From Catenovulum sediminis (GTDB lineage: Bacteria; Pseudomonadota; Gammaproteobacteria; Enterobacterales; Alteromonadaceae): a stretch of 64,000 nt of DNA. This document shows positions 55,288 through 64,000 of this stretch, one piece after another. Positions within the stretch are counted from its first letter, which is position 1. Each line of letters starts with the position of its first letter. A program made the translations under genes and the position numbers. The notes under the pieces were generated by a model that did not search any database, was not told where the DNA came from, and saw nothing but the letters and a program-made list of their open reading frames with translations. The stretch lies in NCBI RefSeq assembly GCF_007289895.1, contig NZ_CP041661.1:248001-312000 (forward strand), written 5' to 3'.

Positions 55288-56847
55288 TTAACGCTGAGTT
55301 TTGGCAACCAGCTGCTCAATTCTTTGCTGCATCTGTTTTACCCGCTGTGGATGTAATGCCGCGATATTGTGTCGCTCAGAAGGATCTTTACTTAAATCGT
55401 AAAGCTGAGGCACATTAATTAAACCACTTTCAATGCCTTTATCTCTTATCCACCCATCTTTATTGGTGCTCGGTGAAATATACTTCCAATCACCTTGACG
55501 TAAAGACAAGGTAAATGCTTCTTCTATTAATTCTTCGCGCCCACTGACAGATCCATCTAACCAAGCAGCAATATGATTCTGACTGTCAATGGCTTCATTT
55601 TCGGCTAATTCGATGCCCAATAAATTTGCCACTGAAGCATATATGTCAACCTGACTCATCAATGCATTGCTAACAGCAGGTTTCACCCGGTTAGGGTAGT
55701 GAACAATGGTTGGCACTCTTGTACCTGCTTCATATGCACTATATTTACCGCCACGGTAAACACCGCCCGGCTGATGTTGACCTAACAACTCTACCGCTTG
55801 ATCTTCATAACCATCGTTTAATACTGGGCCATTGTCGCTGGTAAAAATAACCAGTGTATTGTCTAGAATTCCGGCTTGTTCCAGTTTATTGATGACCTGA
55901 CCTGTTATGTAATCCATTTGCACAATAGCATCGCCCCGTAAGCCCATTTCGCTTTTTCCGATAAAGCGTTCATGCGGTAATCTGGGTACGTGTATGTCAT
56001 GAAATGAAAAGAATAGAAAAAACGGATTGTTTTTATTGTCTTCAATAAACTGATTGGCTTTATCGGTAAAGACAGTATAAAAGTCTTCATCTTTCCACTC
56101 GGCCGATTTTCCACCTTGCATCCAACCGATACGACTAATACCGTTTATGATGGTTTTATTGTGTTGATCGTCTGCGACTTGTCTGCGCAGTTCTGGATTT
56201 TCATAACCGGTTGGTCGATCGCCAATTTTTTTAGTGTAATCAACGTATAACGGGTCGTTAGCAGATAGGTTAATCACCTTGTGATTTTCCATATACACCG
56301 CCGGTACACGATCACCGGTCGCCGGCAGTAAAAAGCTATAATCAAAACCAATTTCCAATGGGCCTGGTTTTATTTCACTATTCCAGTCAATCGGTTTTGT
56401 ACCATCGCCTAAACCCAAATGCCATTTACCCACAACCGCACTGGTATAACCGGCTTTTTTAAGCATTGAAGGCAAAGTGGGTTGAGCCGGATCAATGAGT
56501 AGCGCGGCGTCCCCTTTTAAAACCTGTGCTTTTTTTCTAAAGGCATATTCGCCAGTTAACAACGAATAGCGCGAGGGCGTACAGGTTGCAGCAGAGCTGT
56601 GACCATCGGTAAAGCGCACACCATTTTCTGCTAAGCGATCAACATTTGGCGTTTTAACACCAATTGCACCATAACTACTTAAATCTGCGTAACCTAAATC
56701 ATCAACATAAAAAATGACAATGTTTGGTTTTTCTGTTTTTGTATCGAATTGCGTGCTGTTTTCAGTTGTGGTTTGGCTACAAGCCGTTAATACACAAGCT
56801 ATTAACCCTGCAGTAAAATTAACTGGCCGTTTATTCAGTAATCTCAT
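55288..56847 (-). CDS. Formylglycine-dependent sulfatase, lipoprotein
   Basis: A 519-residue arylsulfatase-type enzyme. Signature C-T-P-S-R-Y-S-L-L-T-G with the formylglycine Cys at about C89; N-terminal metal site in FYVDDLGYADLSSYG and C-terminal in FTSDNGPV and the Lys/His of VVGKWHLGLG. Lipoprotein signal (LIACVLTACSQ). I start at ATG 56847, where AAGGTG lies 5 nt upstream. First gene of the sulfatase-GH29 transcript and divergent from the GH50 exo-agarase gene. Likely removes sulfate from a red-algal galactan; S1 subfamily not determined. Confidence 0.92.
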   Translation of the reverse strand: MRLLNKRPVNFTAGLIACVLTACSQTTTENSTQFDTKTEKPNIVIFYVDDLGYADLSSYGAIGVKTPNVDRLAENGVRFTDGHSSAATCTPSRYSLLTGEYAFRKKAQVLKGDAALLIDPAQPTLPSMLKKAGYTSAVVGKWHLGLGDGTKPIDWNSEIKPGPLEIGFDYSFLLPATGDRVPAVYMENHKVINLSANDPLYVDYTKKIGDRPTGYENPELRRQVADDQHNKTIINGISRIGWMQGGKSAEWKDEDFYTVFTDKANQFIEDNKNNPFFLFFSFHDIHVPRLPHERFIGKSEMGLRGDAIVQMDYITGQVINKLEQAGILDNTLVIFTSDNGPVLNDGYEDQAVELLGQHQPGGVYRGGKYSAYEAGTRVPTIVHYPNRVKPAVSNALMSQVDIYASVANLLGIELAENEAIDSQNHIAAWLDGSVSGREELIEEAFTLSLRQGDWKYISPSTNKDGWIRDKGIESGLINVPQLYDLSKDPSERHNIAALHPQRVKQMQQRIEQLVAKTQR

Positions 56848-57113
56848 GGTGGCACCTTGCATTGCTATAAATTATATTTTATATGTAAATTAAATATATT
56901 ATATTTGATTTAACATGAAAGATAAACGATACTTTAATAAAAGTTTGTCTAATTTGTTAAAAAATCATTCTGAAAAGATAAAAAATGAGCTGATTTTGTT
57001 TCAGTTTAGCACCTAAGAACAGCCACAAACAGATTGACAACAATACAATGTTAACAATAATGTCGTTATATTAGTATGTGAAATATTAAAATTATGAGTA
57101 ATAGGGGATTGAG
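56848..57113. promoter_or_regulatory. Divergent promoter region, sulfatase / GH50
   Basis: 266 bp. Holds TTGACA (57034-57039), a candidate -35 with AATAAT as the -10 (57056-57061) at 16-17-bp spacing, and between them the AATGTTAACAAT box. Confidence 0.5.
57047..57058. promoter_or_regulatory. AATGTTAACAAT box (shared operator candidate)
   Basis: Identical to the box at 39363. It sits between the putative -35 and -10 of the GH50 promoter, a repressor position; preceded by TTGACAACAAT as at 39346. Confidence 0.55.
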
Positions 57114-59456
57114 GTGGTTAATAAATTAAAAATATCGGTTGTCTGCATGAGTTTGGCACTCGCTGCTTGCAGCGATCCGGGTCATAAAACAGAAAATACA
57201 AATATGTTAACGCCGGCTAAACAGAGCGTAACAATAGATTCTGTGCTGACCTTAGAAAATTTCGAACAACCTGATGCAATGTTGCAAATAGTACAAGAAG
57301 GCGCACAGAGTAAACTTGTTTCCAGTGGTGAAAATACATCGTTAAAAATAACCTTTGAGCAAAGTGCATTAGAGTCGTACGTTTCTTTAAAACCGCAAAC
57401 ACCATGGGATTGGAGCACTTTAGGCGATATTAATCTTGCGGCAGACATTAAAAACACCTCTGACACGTCCATACAAATTTACGTTCAAATTTTTAATCCG
57501 TATGGCGCGTTTCATGAACGCAGCATCAGTATTCCAGCGGGTTATCAAGGCACTTACTACGGTGTATTAACCGGCGAACAAATGACCATAGATAGTGGTT
57601 TAAGAGAAGATCCAAAATCATGGGAAACTGACGACCATAAAATGTTTTGGATGCGGGGTTACAAAGGCATGCAAATGAATGCTATTAGTGAAATTCGTTT
57701 TAAGACCCTTGCACGTAAATATGAAAAATCCATTGAAATTGATAATTTAAGAATAAGACAAAACCCAGAATTTAATTTAGCTTATTTACGCGATTTAGCC
57801 GATAAATTTGGCCAGAGCCATAAATTTGATTACCCGACCAAAATAAAAACTGACGCTCAGCTTAAAGCAGTCGCCGAAGCCGAAATTAAACAGTTAGAAG
57901 AAGAAGGCACCATGGCCGACCGAAGTGAATTTGGCGGTTGGGCAAGCGGCCCTAAATTAGAAGCTACTGGTTTTTTCAGAACAGAAAAAGTAGATGGTAA
58001 GTGGGCCATTATCGATCCGCAAGGTCACCTGTTTTTCTCGTCTGCGTTAGCCAACATACGTATTGCGAATACAACCACCTATACAGGTGTCGATTTTAAA
58101 GATGATTCTGTACGCTACAAAGACCCAGAAGATGTCACCCCTGAAGATTCGTTGGGGATACGTCCGGTGTCAAAAGAAGCGCAAAAAACAGCATTTGTGA
58201 CCTCAGAATTAAGAAACAAAATGTTCACTTGGTTGCCCGACTACGATGACCCTTTAGCCAATCACTACAGTTATCGTCGCGAATCACATAAAGGCCCAAT
58301 TGAACATGGTGAAACTTTTAGTTTTTATCAAGCAAACCTTGAACGTCGATATGGTGAGTCTTACCCAGATTCATACTTAGATAAATGGCGTGATGTAACC
58401 ATTAAACGCTTCAAAAACTGGGGGTTCACTTCAACCGGTAACTGGGCAGACGCCAGTTTTTACCAAATGAACCGGATCCCATATTTTGCCAATGGATGGA
58501 TCATAGGTGATTTTAAAACCGTCACTTCGGGTAATGATATTTGGTCACGCATGCCAGATCCGTTTGATCCAGAATTTAAACGCCGGGCACGAGTAACAGT
58601 AGAAGTTATCGCAGAAGAAGTACAAAACAATCCGTATTGTATTGGCATATTTGTCGATAATGAAAAAAGTTGGGGTAATAACTCGAGCTTACAAAAACGT
58701 TACGCCATCGTGTTACATACGCTTAAAAACAAATTGCAAGATAGCCCAGCTAAAACGCACTTTGTCAAAATGCTAAGAGAAAAACACGCATCAATTGATG
58801 ATCTAAACAATGCCTGGGGAACCCAAATCGCGTCATGGCAAGCTTTAGATGAAGGTGTCGATATTGTTCGCCACCCGATTAATGATGCAATGCAGCAGGA
58901 TTTATCAGATTTATCTTTTGCCTATGCCGAAGCTTACTTTAAAACAGTACATGATGAATTAGAAAAAGTGTTACCTAATCACATGTACATGGGTGTCCGT
59001 ATGGCAGCTTGGGGTTTAACGCATGAAGCAGCTCAAGCCGCGGCTAAATATGCAGATATCATGAGTTATAACTATTATCGTGAATACGCGCATGAAAAAG
59101 CATGGGCTTTCTTAGAAAAACTAGATAAACCTAGCTTAATTGGTGAATATCACATAGGTGCAACCAGTGACACGGGTTTATATCATCCAGGTTTAATTCA
59201 TGCTGCTAACCAACAAGACAGGGCGCGAATGTATAAAGATTACATGCAAAGCGTTATTGATAACCCTTACATGGTCGGCGCACATTGGTTTCAGTATTTA
59301 GATTCACCCATTACAGGTCGGGCGCACGATGGTGAAAACTATAATACAGGTTTTGTCACGATGGCAGACGTACCATATGCAGAAATGGTTGACGCAGCAA
59401 AAGAAATTAACCGCCAACTATACCAACGAAAGTTTGGCGATGTAAAAGTGAAATAA
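57114..59456 (+). CDS. GH50 exo-beta-agarase, lipoprotein
   Basis: A 780-residue enzyme releasing neoagarobiose from agarose ends, by family. GTG start with AGGGG 6 nt upstream; lipoprotein signal (VVCMSLALAACSD). An N-terminal CBM-like beta-sandwich (about 45-220), then the TIM barrel beginning GGWASGPKLEATGFFRTEKVDGKW, with catalytic Glu in VDNEKSWG (about E517) and IGEYHIGA (about E678). Barrel segments WGFTSTGNWAD and MSYNYYREY are typical of GH50. Divergent from the sulfatase-GH29 transcript. No GH117 to finish neoagarobiose hydrolysis lies in the window. Confidence 0.93.
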   Translation: MVNKLKISVVCMSLALAACSDPGHKTENTNMLTPAKQSVTIDSVLTLENFEQPDAMLQIVQEGAQSKLVSSGENTSLKITFEQSALESYVSLKPQTPWDWSTLGDINLAADIKNTSDTSIQIYVQIFNPYGAFHERSISIPAGYQGTYYGVLTGEQMTIDSGLREDPKSWETDDHKMFWMRGYKGMQMNAISEIRFKTLARKYEKSIEIDNLRIRQNPEFNLAYLRDLADKFGQSHKFDYPTKIKTDAQLKAVAEAEIKQLEEEGTMADRSEFGGWASGPKLEATGFFRTEKVDGKWAIIDPQGHLFFSSALANIRIANTTTYTGVDFKDDSVRYKDPEDVTPEDSLGIRPVSKEAQKTAFVTSELRNKMFTWLPDYDDPLANHYSYRRESHKGPIEHGETFSFYQANLERRYGESYPDSYLDKWRDVTIKRFKNWGFTSTGNWADASFYQMNRIPYFANGWIIGDFKTVTSGNDIWSRMPDPFDPEFKRRARVTVEVIAEEVQNNPYCIGIFVDNEKSWGNNSSLQKRYAIVLHTLKNKLQDSPAKTHFVKMLREKHASIDDLNNAWGTQIASWQALDEGVDIVRHPINDAMQQDLSDLSFAYAEAYFKTVHDELEKVLPNHMYMGVRMAAWGLTHEAAQAAAKYADIMSYNYYREYAHEKAWAFLEKLDKPSLIGEYHIGATSDTGLYHPGLIHAANQQDRARMYKDYMQSVIDNPYMVGAHWFQYLDSPITGRAHDGENYNTGFVTMADVPYAEMVDAAKEINRQLYQRKFGDVKVK

Positions 59457-59797
59457 CAACATTTGTGTTTATACCGCTTACTAGGGTCTCGCACGAGACC
59501 CTATGCACCTTCGTTTAGCTTTAATCAATGTTTTATCCTTTACCGCAAAGACACCATAGCAGCCTACAAAAAGATATCTAATCCTTCACTCGCACAAATT
59601 TTGTGAACAATGCACAGTTAACCAACAGCAAAAACGAAGGTAAACTAATTGCTTTAAAATTGTTATTAATTTTCAAATATAGTAACGCATTCTCACATCA
59701 TGTTGACCGCATCAGCATGTCTTGCGTATCGGATTTCTATTAGCTATGTGGTCGCAACACCCGATAGGATTTATGAGGTAAAAGAAGGAGACTTTCT
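59457..59797. other. Intergenic region with isolated palindrome
   Basis: About 340 bp between GH50 and the LuxR-type gene. Contains palindrome site 6; otherwise AT-rich without a gene. The promoter of the small regulator should lie at about 59690-59780. Confidence 0.5.
59485..59500. promoter_or_regulatory. 16-bp palindrome, site 6 (variant), distant from origin
   Basis: GGTCTCGCACGAGACC, one central base different from the origin sites; with its flanks it is TAGGGTCTCG-CA-CGAGACCCTA, also capable of forming a hairpin 29 bp after the GH50 stop. Confidence 0.5.
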
Positions 59798-60001
59798 GTG
59801 AGAGACACAGCAACCATATCTCAGTTATCGAGCAGGGAACAACAAGTCCTGCAATGTATAATTCAGGGGCTATCAAACAGTTTAATCGCTCAACGATTAC
59901 ATGTAACTGAACACACAGTTAAATTTCATTGCAAAAACATATACTCAAAATTGCAAGTTAAAAATAGAGTTGAGCTAATTTGCACGGCTAGAAACGGCTG
60001 A
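59798..60001 (+). CDS. Stand-alone LuxR-type HTH protein
   Basis: A 67-residue protein consisting only of a GerE/LuxR DNA-binding domain (LSSREQQVLQCIIQGLSNSLIAQRLHVTEHTVKFHCKNIYSKLQVKNRVEL), with no receiver or ligand domain. GTG start preceded by GAAGGAG at 7 nt, a strong ribosome site, which argues that it is a real gene and not the tail of a larger one. It converges on the LamG-like gene. Such single-domain GerE-type proteins act as transcription regulators whose activity is set by their level or by partners. The targets are unknown; adjacent TBDR and CAZyme genes are candidates. Confidence 0.85.
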   Translation: MRDTATISQLSSREQQVLQCIIQGLSNSLIAQRLHVTEHTVKFHCKNIYSKLQVKNRVELICTARNG

Positions 60002-60052
60002 TACATTAAACAGACTTGACAGCCTCCAGACAAAACATACAGTAAAAAATAC

Positions 60053-60736
60053 TTATTGCAGTTTAAATTGGCTAGCAGACAATACTCGATTTGAGTAACA
60101 AATTTGACCAATCTCACCTTTAAACCAATGAACTTTGTTCAATCTCGCGGCAACCGAGCCAGTGATATGCTCACCAAGTCCGTTAAAATAAAATGATTGA
60201 CTAAGCTCTTTTTTTCCTTGTACCCAAGTGGAAAACCAATGGCCATCATATGTAATTGCGACATTGTACCAACGTTCTGTGGCGTGAAGCTTATTGGGGT
60301 CAACAAGCGTTAACCCTTCTTTTCCATTTTTTAGGAAAGCATCAAAGTACCAGTTGTTATCTTCGGTAATACGCATTTCCATAGTGATCCGCTTATTTCC
60401 ATCTTCAGTTGATTCAAAGTGCAATAATCTTGGCTCACTATTTTTTTCGGAAAAGGCATATGGATGTACCTCCATCTCTATAGTAAACCCAGTGTAATTG
60501 TGAACAGGACTTTTGGTGATAAACAATCTGTCATTTATACCATTAAATACCAAAGCACTATCCTTGTCTGAGGATTTTTTTGGGCTACCTACAATCTCTA
60601 TGTTTGACTGAGTAATATTAAGAAAATGAGCTAATCTCCAACATTCGCTATCGCTATCAACGCTTGGCGAACCGATAGCCATACTAGTCAACGCACAACT
60701 AAGTAGGCATACCTGTACTAATCTATTTATTTGCAT
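60053..60736 (-). CDS. Secreted LamG/concanavalin-like lectin-domain protein
   Basis: A 227-residue exported protein with signal peptide (LVQVCLLSCALTSMAIGS) if started at ATG 60736 (GAGGT 4-5 nt upstream). The rest is a LamG/ConA-like jelly roll: ALVFNGINDRLFI, FTIEMEVHPYAF, RWYNVAITYDGHWFSTWVQGKKE and GSVAARLNKVHWFKGEIGQICYSNRVLS are the standard strands. No catalytic residues, so it is probably a sugar- or matrix-binding module. It lies 63 bp after the last TBDR gene on the same strand and may be its surface partner. Confidence 0.82.
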   Translation of the reverse strand: MQINRLVQVCLLSCALTSMAIGSPSVDSDSECWRLAHFLNITQSNIEIVGSPKKSSDKDSALVFNGINDRLFITKSPVHNYTGFTIEMEVHPYAFSEKNSEPRLLHFESTEDGNKRITMEMRITEDNNWYFDAFLKNGKEGLTLVDPNKLHATERWYNVAITYDGHWFSTWVQGKKELSQSFYFNGLGEHITGSVAARLNKVHWFKGEIGQICYSNRVLSASQFKLQ

Positions 60737-60799
60737 AATTACCTCGATTAAAAACTTACACGCAATGAGCACATCCACCATAATGCGGCAGTACTACTA

Positions 60800-63700
60800 T
60801 TAATTAAATTGACTCTTTATTCCAACCATGAGGCTGCGCCCCTGCAACAAATACTCAACCGGTTGTCGATTGTATAAATTACCCCACTGAATTTTAGGCT
60901 CATTAGTAATATTGTTGATATCAATTGATAAAACGGTATCATCCATTAGATTGATATGGCCTGATATTTTCCACACATTAGTACTCTCGTACCCTCGAAC
61001 AAAAGTACCTTCATCTTTATATTCATTACGATACTGTTTAACGAACCCTTGGCGGTAGTTATAACCCAAGCGAACTCCCCATTGATTACCTTCATAATAC
61101 AGAGTCGCATGAAACATATTTTTTGAAGAATCCTCTTCCGTTAAGGTCATTATTTGCTGTGTCATCGGGTCTTGAACATCTCTGGTATAATCAACATATG
61201 TATAATTTGCTTTTATACCCAAGCCATCAAAAGGCGCGGGCAAAAAGGTAAACGGTTGTTGATATACAAATTCAACACCCCACATAGTTTGCGGAGGCGT
61301 GTTAGCAATACTTTCGATAGACCATTCATAATTATCAGATACTTTTTGCGGATCTATGCCTAAACTGCGCATTTCTGTCGCTGACAAAATCTGCGTTGTT
61401 TTTTCTGTAGTAATACTCGTGATATTTTTATAAAAAAATGCGCCAGCTAAAAGTGCGCCGTCTGCAAAGTACCAATCCAACGCTAAATCCATTTGCGTTG
61501 ATTCATAAGGTTTTAGAGTTGGCCCCGCACCTCGTTTAATCAAACCACCTTCAACCTCACCAGTGTCTGAATTTTCCGATGGCATTCCTATTGATACCTT
61601 TGACGTGAAAACATCTAGAGAAGGTCGAGTAATTGCTTTGGCAACGCTAATACGAGCTAAAGTTGTATCAGTTAAGTCTAGTGATAAATTAAATGAAGGC
61701 AGTAAGTTAGAATCTTTGTTTACCTTACTGTTCCAGTTGTAACTTTCCGCCTTAAAATAATCTTTAATATAACTGCTGGAATCTATTACTGATGAAGTCG
61801 TGGTATTTTGAATATGGCGTAAACCAATATTACCTCTGACACCATAGTTAAAAATTGTCGAATCCCAATCTAGTTGTACATAGCTTGCAATAACCTCTTC
61901 TTTTACAACGTATGCTTGATCAAATCGCTCTCGCCGTTGCATAAAATCCATTTGCCCAAAAGATTGCATAAGTTTGTCAAAATCAGGAATCAACCAAGTA
62001 TTTTCATTTAAACTGGAAGTAACTGGAATAGATACGGCATTGCCAAAATCAACGCCTGATGCATGCAAATTTGAAGAAAAGCGTTCACCATTTAAACTAG
62101 GTATTTCTATTTGTTCTCCTAGCTCATTTATATAAATTAATTTATCCCCGTCGCTAAACGTGTAACTGTTAATCCAAGCTTCAGCTCTATCGCCTTGAGT
62201 GCCGAAACCATCTTGACTCAAACGCTTATAATAATTTCTATAGTTATGTCTCTCGGCTTTAAATGAACGAATATTTGAACCAAGTTTCAATCGAAAAGCA
62301 GTATCAATTGAATATAAAAAATCCAATTTAATGCTATAATTTTCACTCGTTCCAACCTCAGCTTCAGTCCTAGTTAAAGCTAAATGGTAATTGCGGCCGT
62401 TGCTCGTTTCCTGCTTTGCATTAACGAGAGTATAGCGATCTCCATTATAATCCTTGTCAGTGGCCTCACGATGATTAGGTAACCAAACAAAAGAAGGAAT
62501 CGATGCATTCATTGTACCTCTACTAAAATCAAGGCCTTGCTCATTTATTAATCTAATTGGTTCTATACTCGTATCCCAACTGTATGCGACGATTGAATTA
62601 TGGGCATCTAATGCAAACATATTTTGATAAGGAACGTCCAACTCTGATTGCCCGTAACCCGTTAGTATTTTCGCCTTCAAACTGTCGTTCACTTTCCAAT
62701 TGACATCGATAGTAGCTTGCTCAAACTGAGATTGAGCAATCCCTTGATTCACTTCAGAGCGAATTCTTGCATTCGAAAATGCTCCTGCAACTATATTATT
62801 CGAAACATCTACAACTACATTTTCTGGATAAATCTGTGGGTTATCTTTATTATCACGGAACAATATCGAATTTTGGTATTCATTTGCGACTGACTTTATC
62901 GATGCATACAACCAATCAATATTTAGACTGAAATCATCAAATGGAAAGTATTGAATTGCTGCAGTTGTACCAAAACGTTCTTGTTCTCGAGTGAATATAG
63001 AGTAACGAGGAATACGCGGAATCCATTTTCCATCAAGACCTTCATTTGTATAGGGTCCAGACTCCGAAATCGTCGTAATAGGTTCAGCCAACAACCGGTT
63101 AGTTCCACCATCATGGACAGATGTACTATTTTCATCCCACTTAGGATTAAGCACGGTCCACCTAACCGTACTTGCCCCTTCGAAATGAGAAAGCCCTTTG
63201 GAATAAGCAATCGACCCTAATATGCCAAATTTATTATTCCAATTTTTGCTCGCCATAAACGACATGCGAGGCTTAATTTTAGAGCTGATTTCGTAATATC
63301 TACCGCTAAAACTATACGAAAACATAGAACCATCATATTGAAAAGGTCGAGCTGCTTGTAGATTTACATTGCCACCAATACCCCCATCTTCAATTTCAGC
63401 CGAAGGTGTCTTTTCGATCTCTATTTGAGTAAATAACTCTGAAGCAAAAATCCCAAAATCTAAAGATCGAGTATTACTCGAACCACCCACAACACTTGAA
63501 TTTGTACCCGATGCCGCCGATTCCATGCCATTAATAGTGGTCTTAATATAACGAGGTCCGAGTCCTCGCATTGAAACCTGTCGGCCGCTGTCAGAGCTTT
63601 CGTCAATTGACACGCCTGGCACTCTTGATAAAGATTCAGCTAAGTCTGCATCGCTATAACGATCCGCCCCTTGAACCGAAATAACCTCTTGGGTTCCTAC

Positions 63701-63838
63701 TGTATCTTTTTTACTGACTAGCTCAATTTGTTGCTCTGAATCATTTGCATAACTTAGCGTTGGCATGCATAGCATAAACCCCAAACAAGTGGTTTGAATC
63801 ACAGCCTTGTGCAAATTTATAATATTGTTAAATTCCAT
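60800..63838 (-). CDS. TonB-dependent receptor
   Basis: A 1012-residue outer-membrane importer. Start at ATG 63838 with GAGAG 4 nt upstream and a signal peptide (QTTCLGFMLCMPTLSYAN). No STN domain. Plug at about 45-170 (VISVQGADRYSDADLAESLSRVPGVSIDESSDSGRQVSMRGLGPRY), a TonB-Xanth-Caul type domain, and a barrel ending YLLQGRSLMVGIKSQFN. It is more divergent than the receptors at 46207 and 1106, so its ligand may differ. Followed by the LamG-like gene, probably in the same transcript. The substrate is unknown. Confidence 0.94.
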   Translation of the reverse strand: MEFNNIINLHKAVIQTTCLGFMLCMPTLSYANDSEQQIELVSKKDTVGTQEVISVQGADRYSDADLAESLSRVPGVSIDESSDSGRQVSMRGLGPRYIKTTINGMESAASGTNSSVVGGSSNTRSLDFGIFASELFTQIEIEKTPSAEIEDGGIGGNVNLQAARPFQYDGSMFSYSFSGRYYEISSKIKPRMSFMASKNWNNKFGILGSIAYSKGLSHFEGASTVRWTVLNPKWDENSTSVHDGGTNRLLAEPITTISESGPYTNEGLDGKWIPRIPRYSIFTREQERFGTTAAIQYFPFDDFSLNIDWLYASIKSVANEYQNSILFRDNKDNPQIYPENVVVDVSNNIVAGAFSNARIRSEVNQGIAQSQFEQATIDVNWKVNDSLKAKILTGYGQSELDVPYQNMFALDAHNSIVAYSWDTSIEPIRLINEQGLDFSRGTMNASIPSFVWLPNHREATDKDYNGDRYTLVNAKQETSNGRNYHLALTRTEAEVGTSENYSIKLDFLYSIDTAFRLKLGSNIRSFKAERHNYRNYYKRLSQDGFGTQGDRAEAWINSYTFSDGDKLIYINELGEQIEIPSLNGERFSSNLHASGVDFGNAVSIPVTSSLNENTWLIPDFDKLMQSFGQMDFMQRRERFDQAYVVKEEVIASYVQLDWDSTIFNYGVRGNIGLRHIQNTTTSSVIDSSSYIKDYFKAESYNWNSKVNKDSNLLPSFNLSLDLTDTTLARISVAKAITRPSLDVFTSKVSIGMPSENSDTGEVEGGLIKRGAGPTLKPYESTQMDLALDWYFADGALLAGAFFYKNITSITTEKTTQILSATEMRSLGIDPQKVSDNYEWSIESIANTPPQTMWGVEFVYQQPFTFLPAPFDGLGIKANYTYVDYTRDVQDPMTQQIMTLTEEDSSKNMFHATLYYEGNQWGVRLGYNYRQGFVKQYRNEYKDEGTFVRGYESTNVWKISGHINLMDDTVLSIDINNITNEPKIQWGNLYNRQPVEYLLQGRSLMVGIKSQFN

Positions 63839-64000
63839 AATTCTCTCTGTCAATACTTACCCACTCAAGCAAACCGTTGCGCAGAAACGCAGGAATAAAG
63901 TTGACACGTGAACACAAATAACCATTACTTTCTTCCAGCACAGGGCCCCCCACGCCAGACCTAAAACCAACGAAAAAACTAAATGTGCTATTTATGTCTT
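63839..64000. other. Upstream region of last TBDR
   Basis: Contains the TBDR promoter on the minus strand. No gene visible up to the window edge. Confidence 0.4.

Overview
The window reads as AT-rich DNA of a marine, red-alga-degrading gammaproteobacterium of the Alteromonadales; a Catenovulum-like genus is my best guess, from family composition only. It carries TonB-dependent receptors of the TonB-Xanth-Caul type and many secreted or lipoprotein CAZymes typical of agar/porphyran users: GH16 with CBM13, GH86, GH50, two GH2, two GH29 and two sulfatases. It also carries a compact rep/parAB region, which suggests that this DNA belongs to a secondary replicon (megaplasmid or chromid).

Layout. 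1-6.1 kb: the 3' part of a TonB-dependent receptor (TBDR) converges on a paralogous TBDR that ends a sigma-FecR-TBDR surface-signalling operon. 6.5-9.1 kb: an anchored alpha-helical repeat protein and a GH16 beta-agarase. 9.4-13 kb: a small gene-cassette array with three attC-like sites on the minus strand and no integrase, interrupted by a DinJ/YafQ-type toxin-antitoxin pair and integrase/IS91 wreckage. 13.15-14.39 kb: an IS3-family element whose orfB is broken by a one-base deletion. 14.4-18.2 kb: a minus-strand operon tpiA-fbaA-fbp-hydratase. 18.4-24.7 kb: a 7-bp tandem repeat, parB, parA, three long direct repeats, an origin-like region with AT iterons and 16-bp palindromes, a putative initiator gene and an unknown gene. 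24.7-25.0 kb: a BFD-like [2Fe-2S] protein.

25-59.5 kb is one long polysaccharide-utilisation region: GH29, GH2, DUF1080, sulfatase, GntR regulator, LacZ-type GH2, GH86, a thrombospondin-3/beta-helix protein, a GAF-GGDEF cyclase, a second helical-repeat protein, a secreted beta-helix protein, a TBDR, a GPH symporter with two cytoplasmic GH43 enzymes, a second GH29 plus sulfatase, and a GH50 exo-agarase. 59.8-63.9 kb: a stand-alone LuxR-type HTH, a LamG-like secreted protein and another TBDR.

How it fits together (inference). Secreted GH16/GH86/GH50 enzymes cut agar or porphyran, TBDRs import the oligosaccharides, and periplasmic or lipoprotein sulfatases, GH29 (fucosidase or alpha-L-galactosidase) and GH2 beta-galactosidases reduce them to sugars. 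Triose phosphates from galactose and anhydrogalactose breakdown can enter gluconeogenesis through the tpiA-fbaA-fbp operon carried on the same DNA. The GPH/GH43 operon looks like a separate branch for xylose- or arabinose-containing oligomers. No tRNA, rRNA or CRISPR array was seen.
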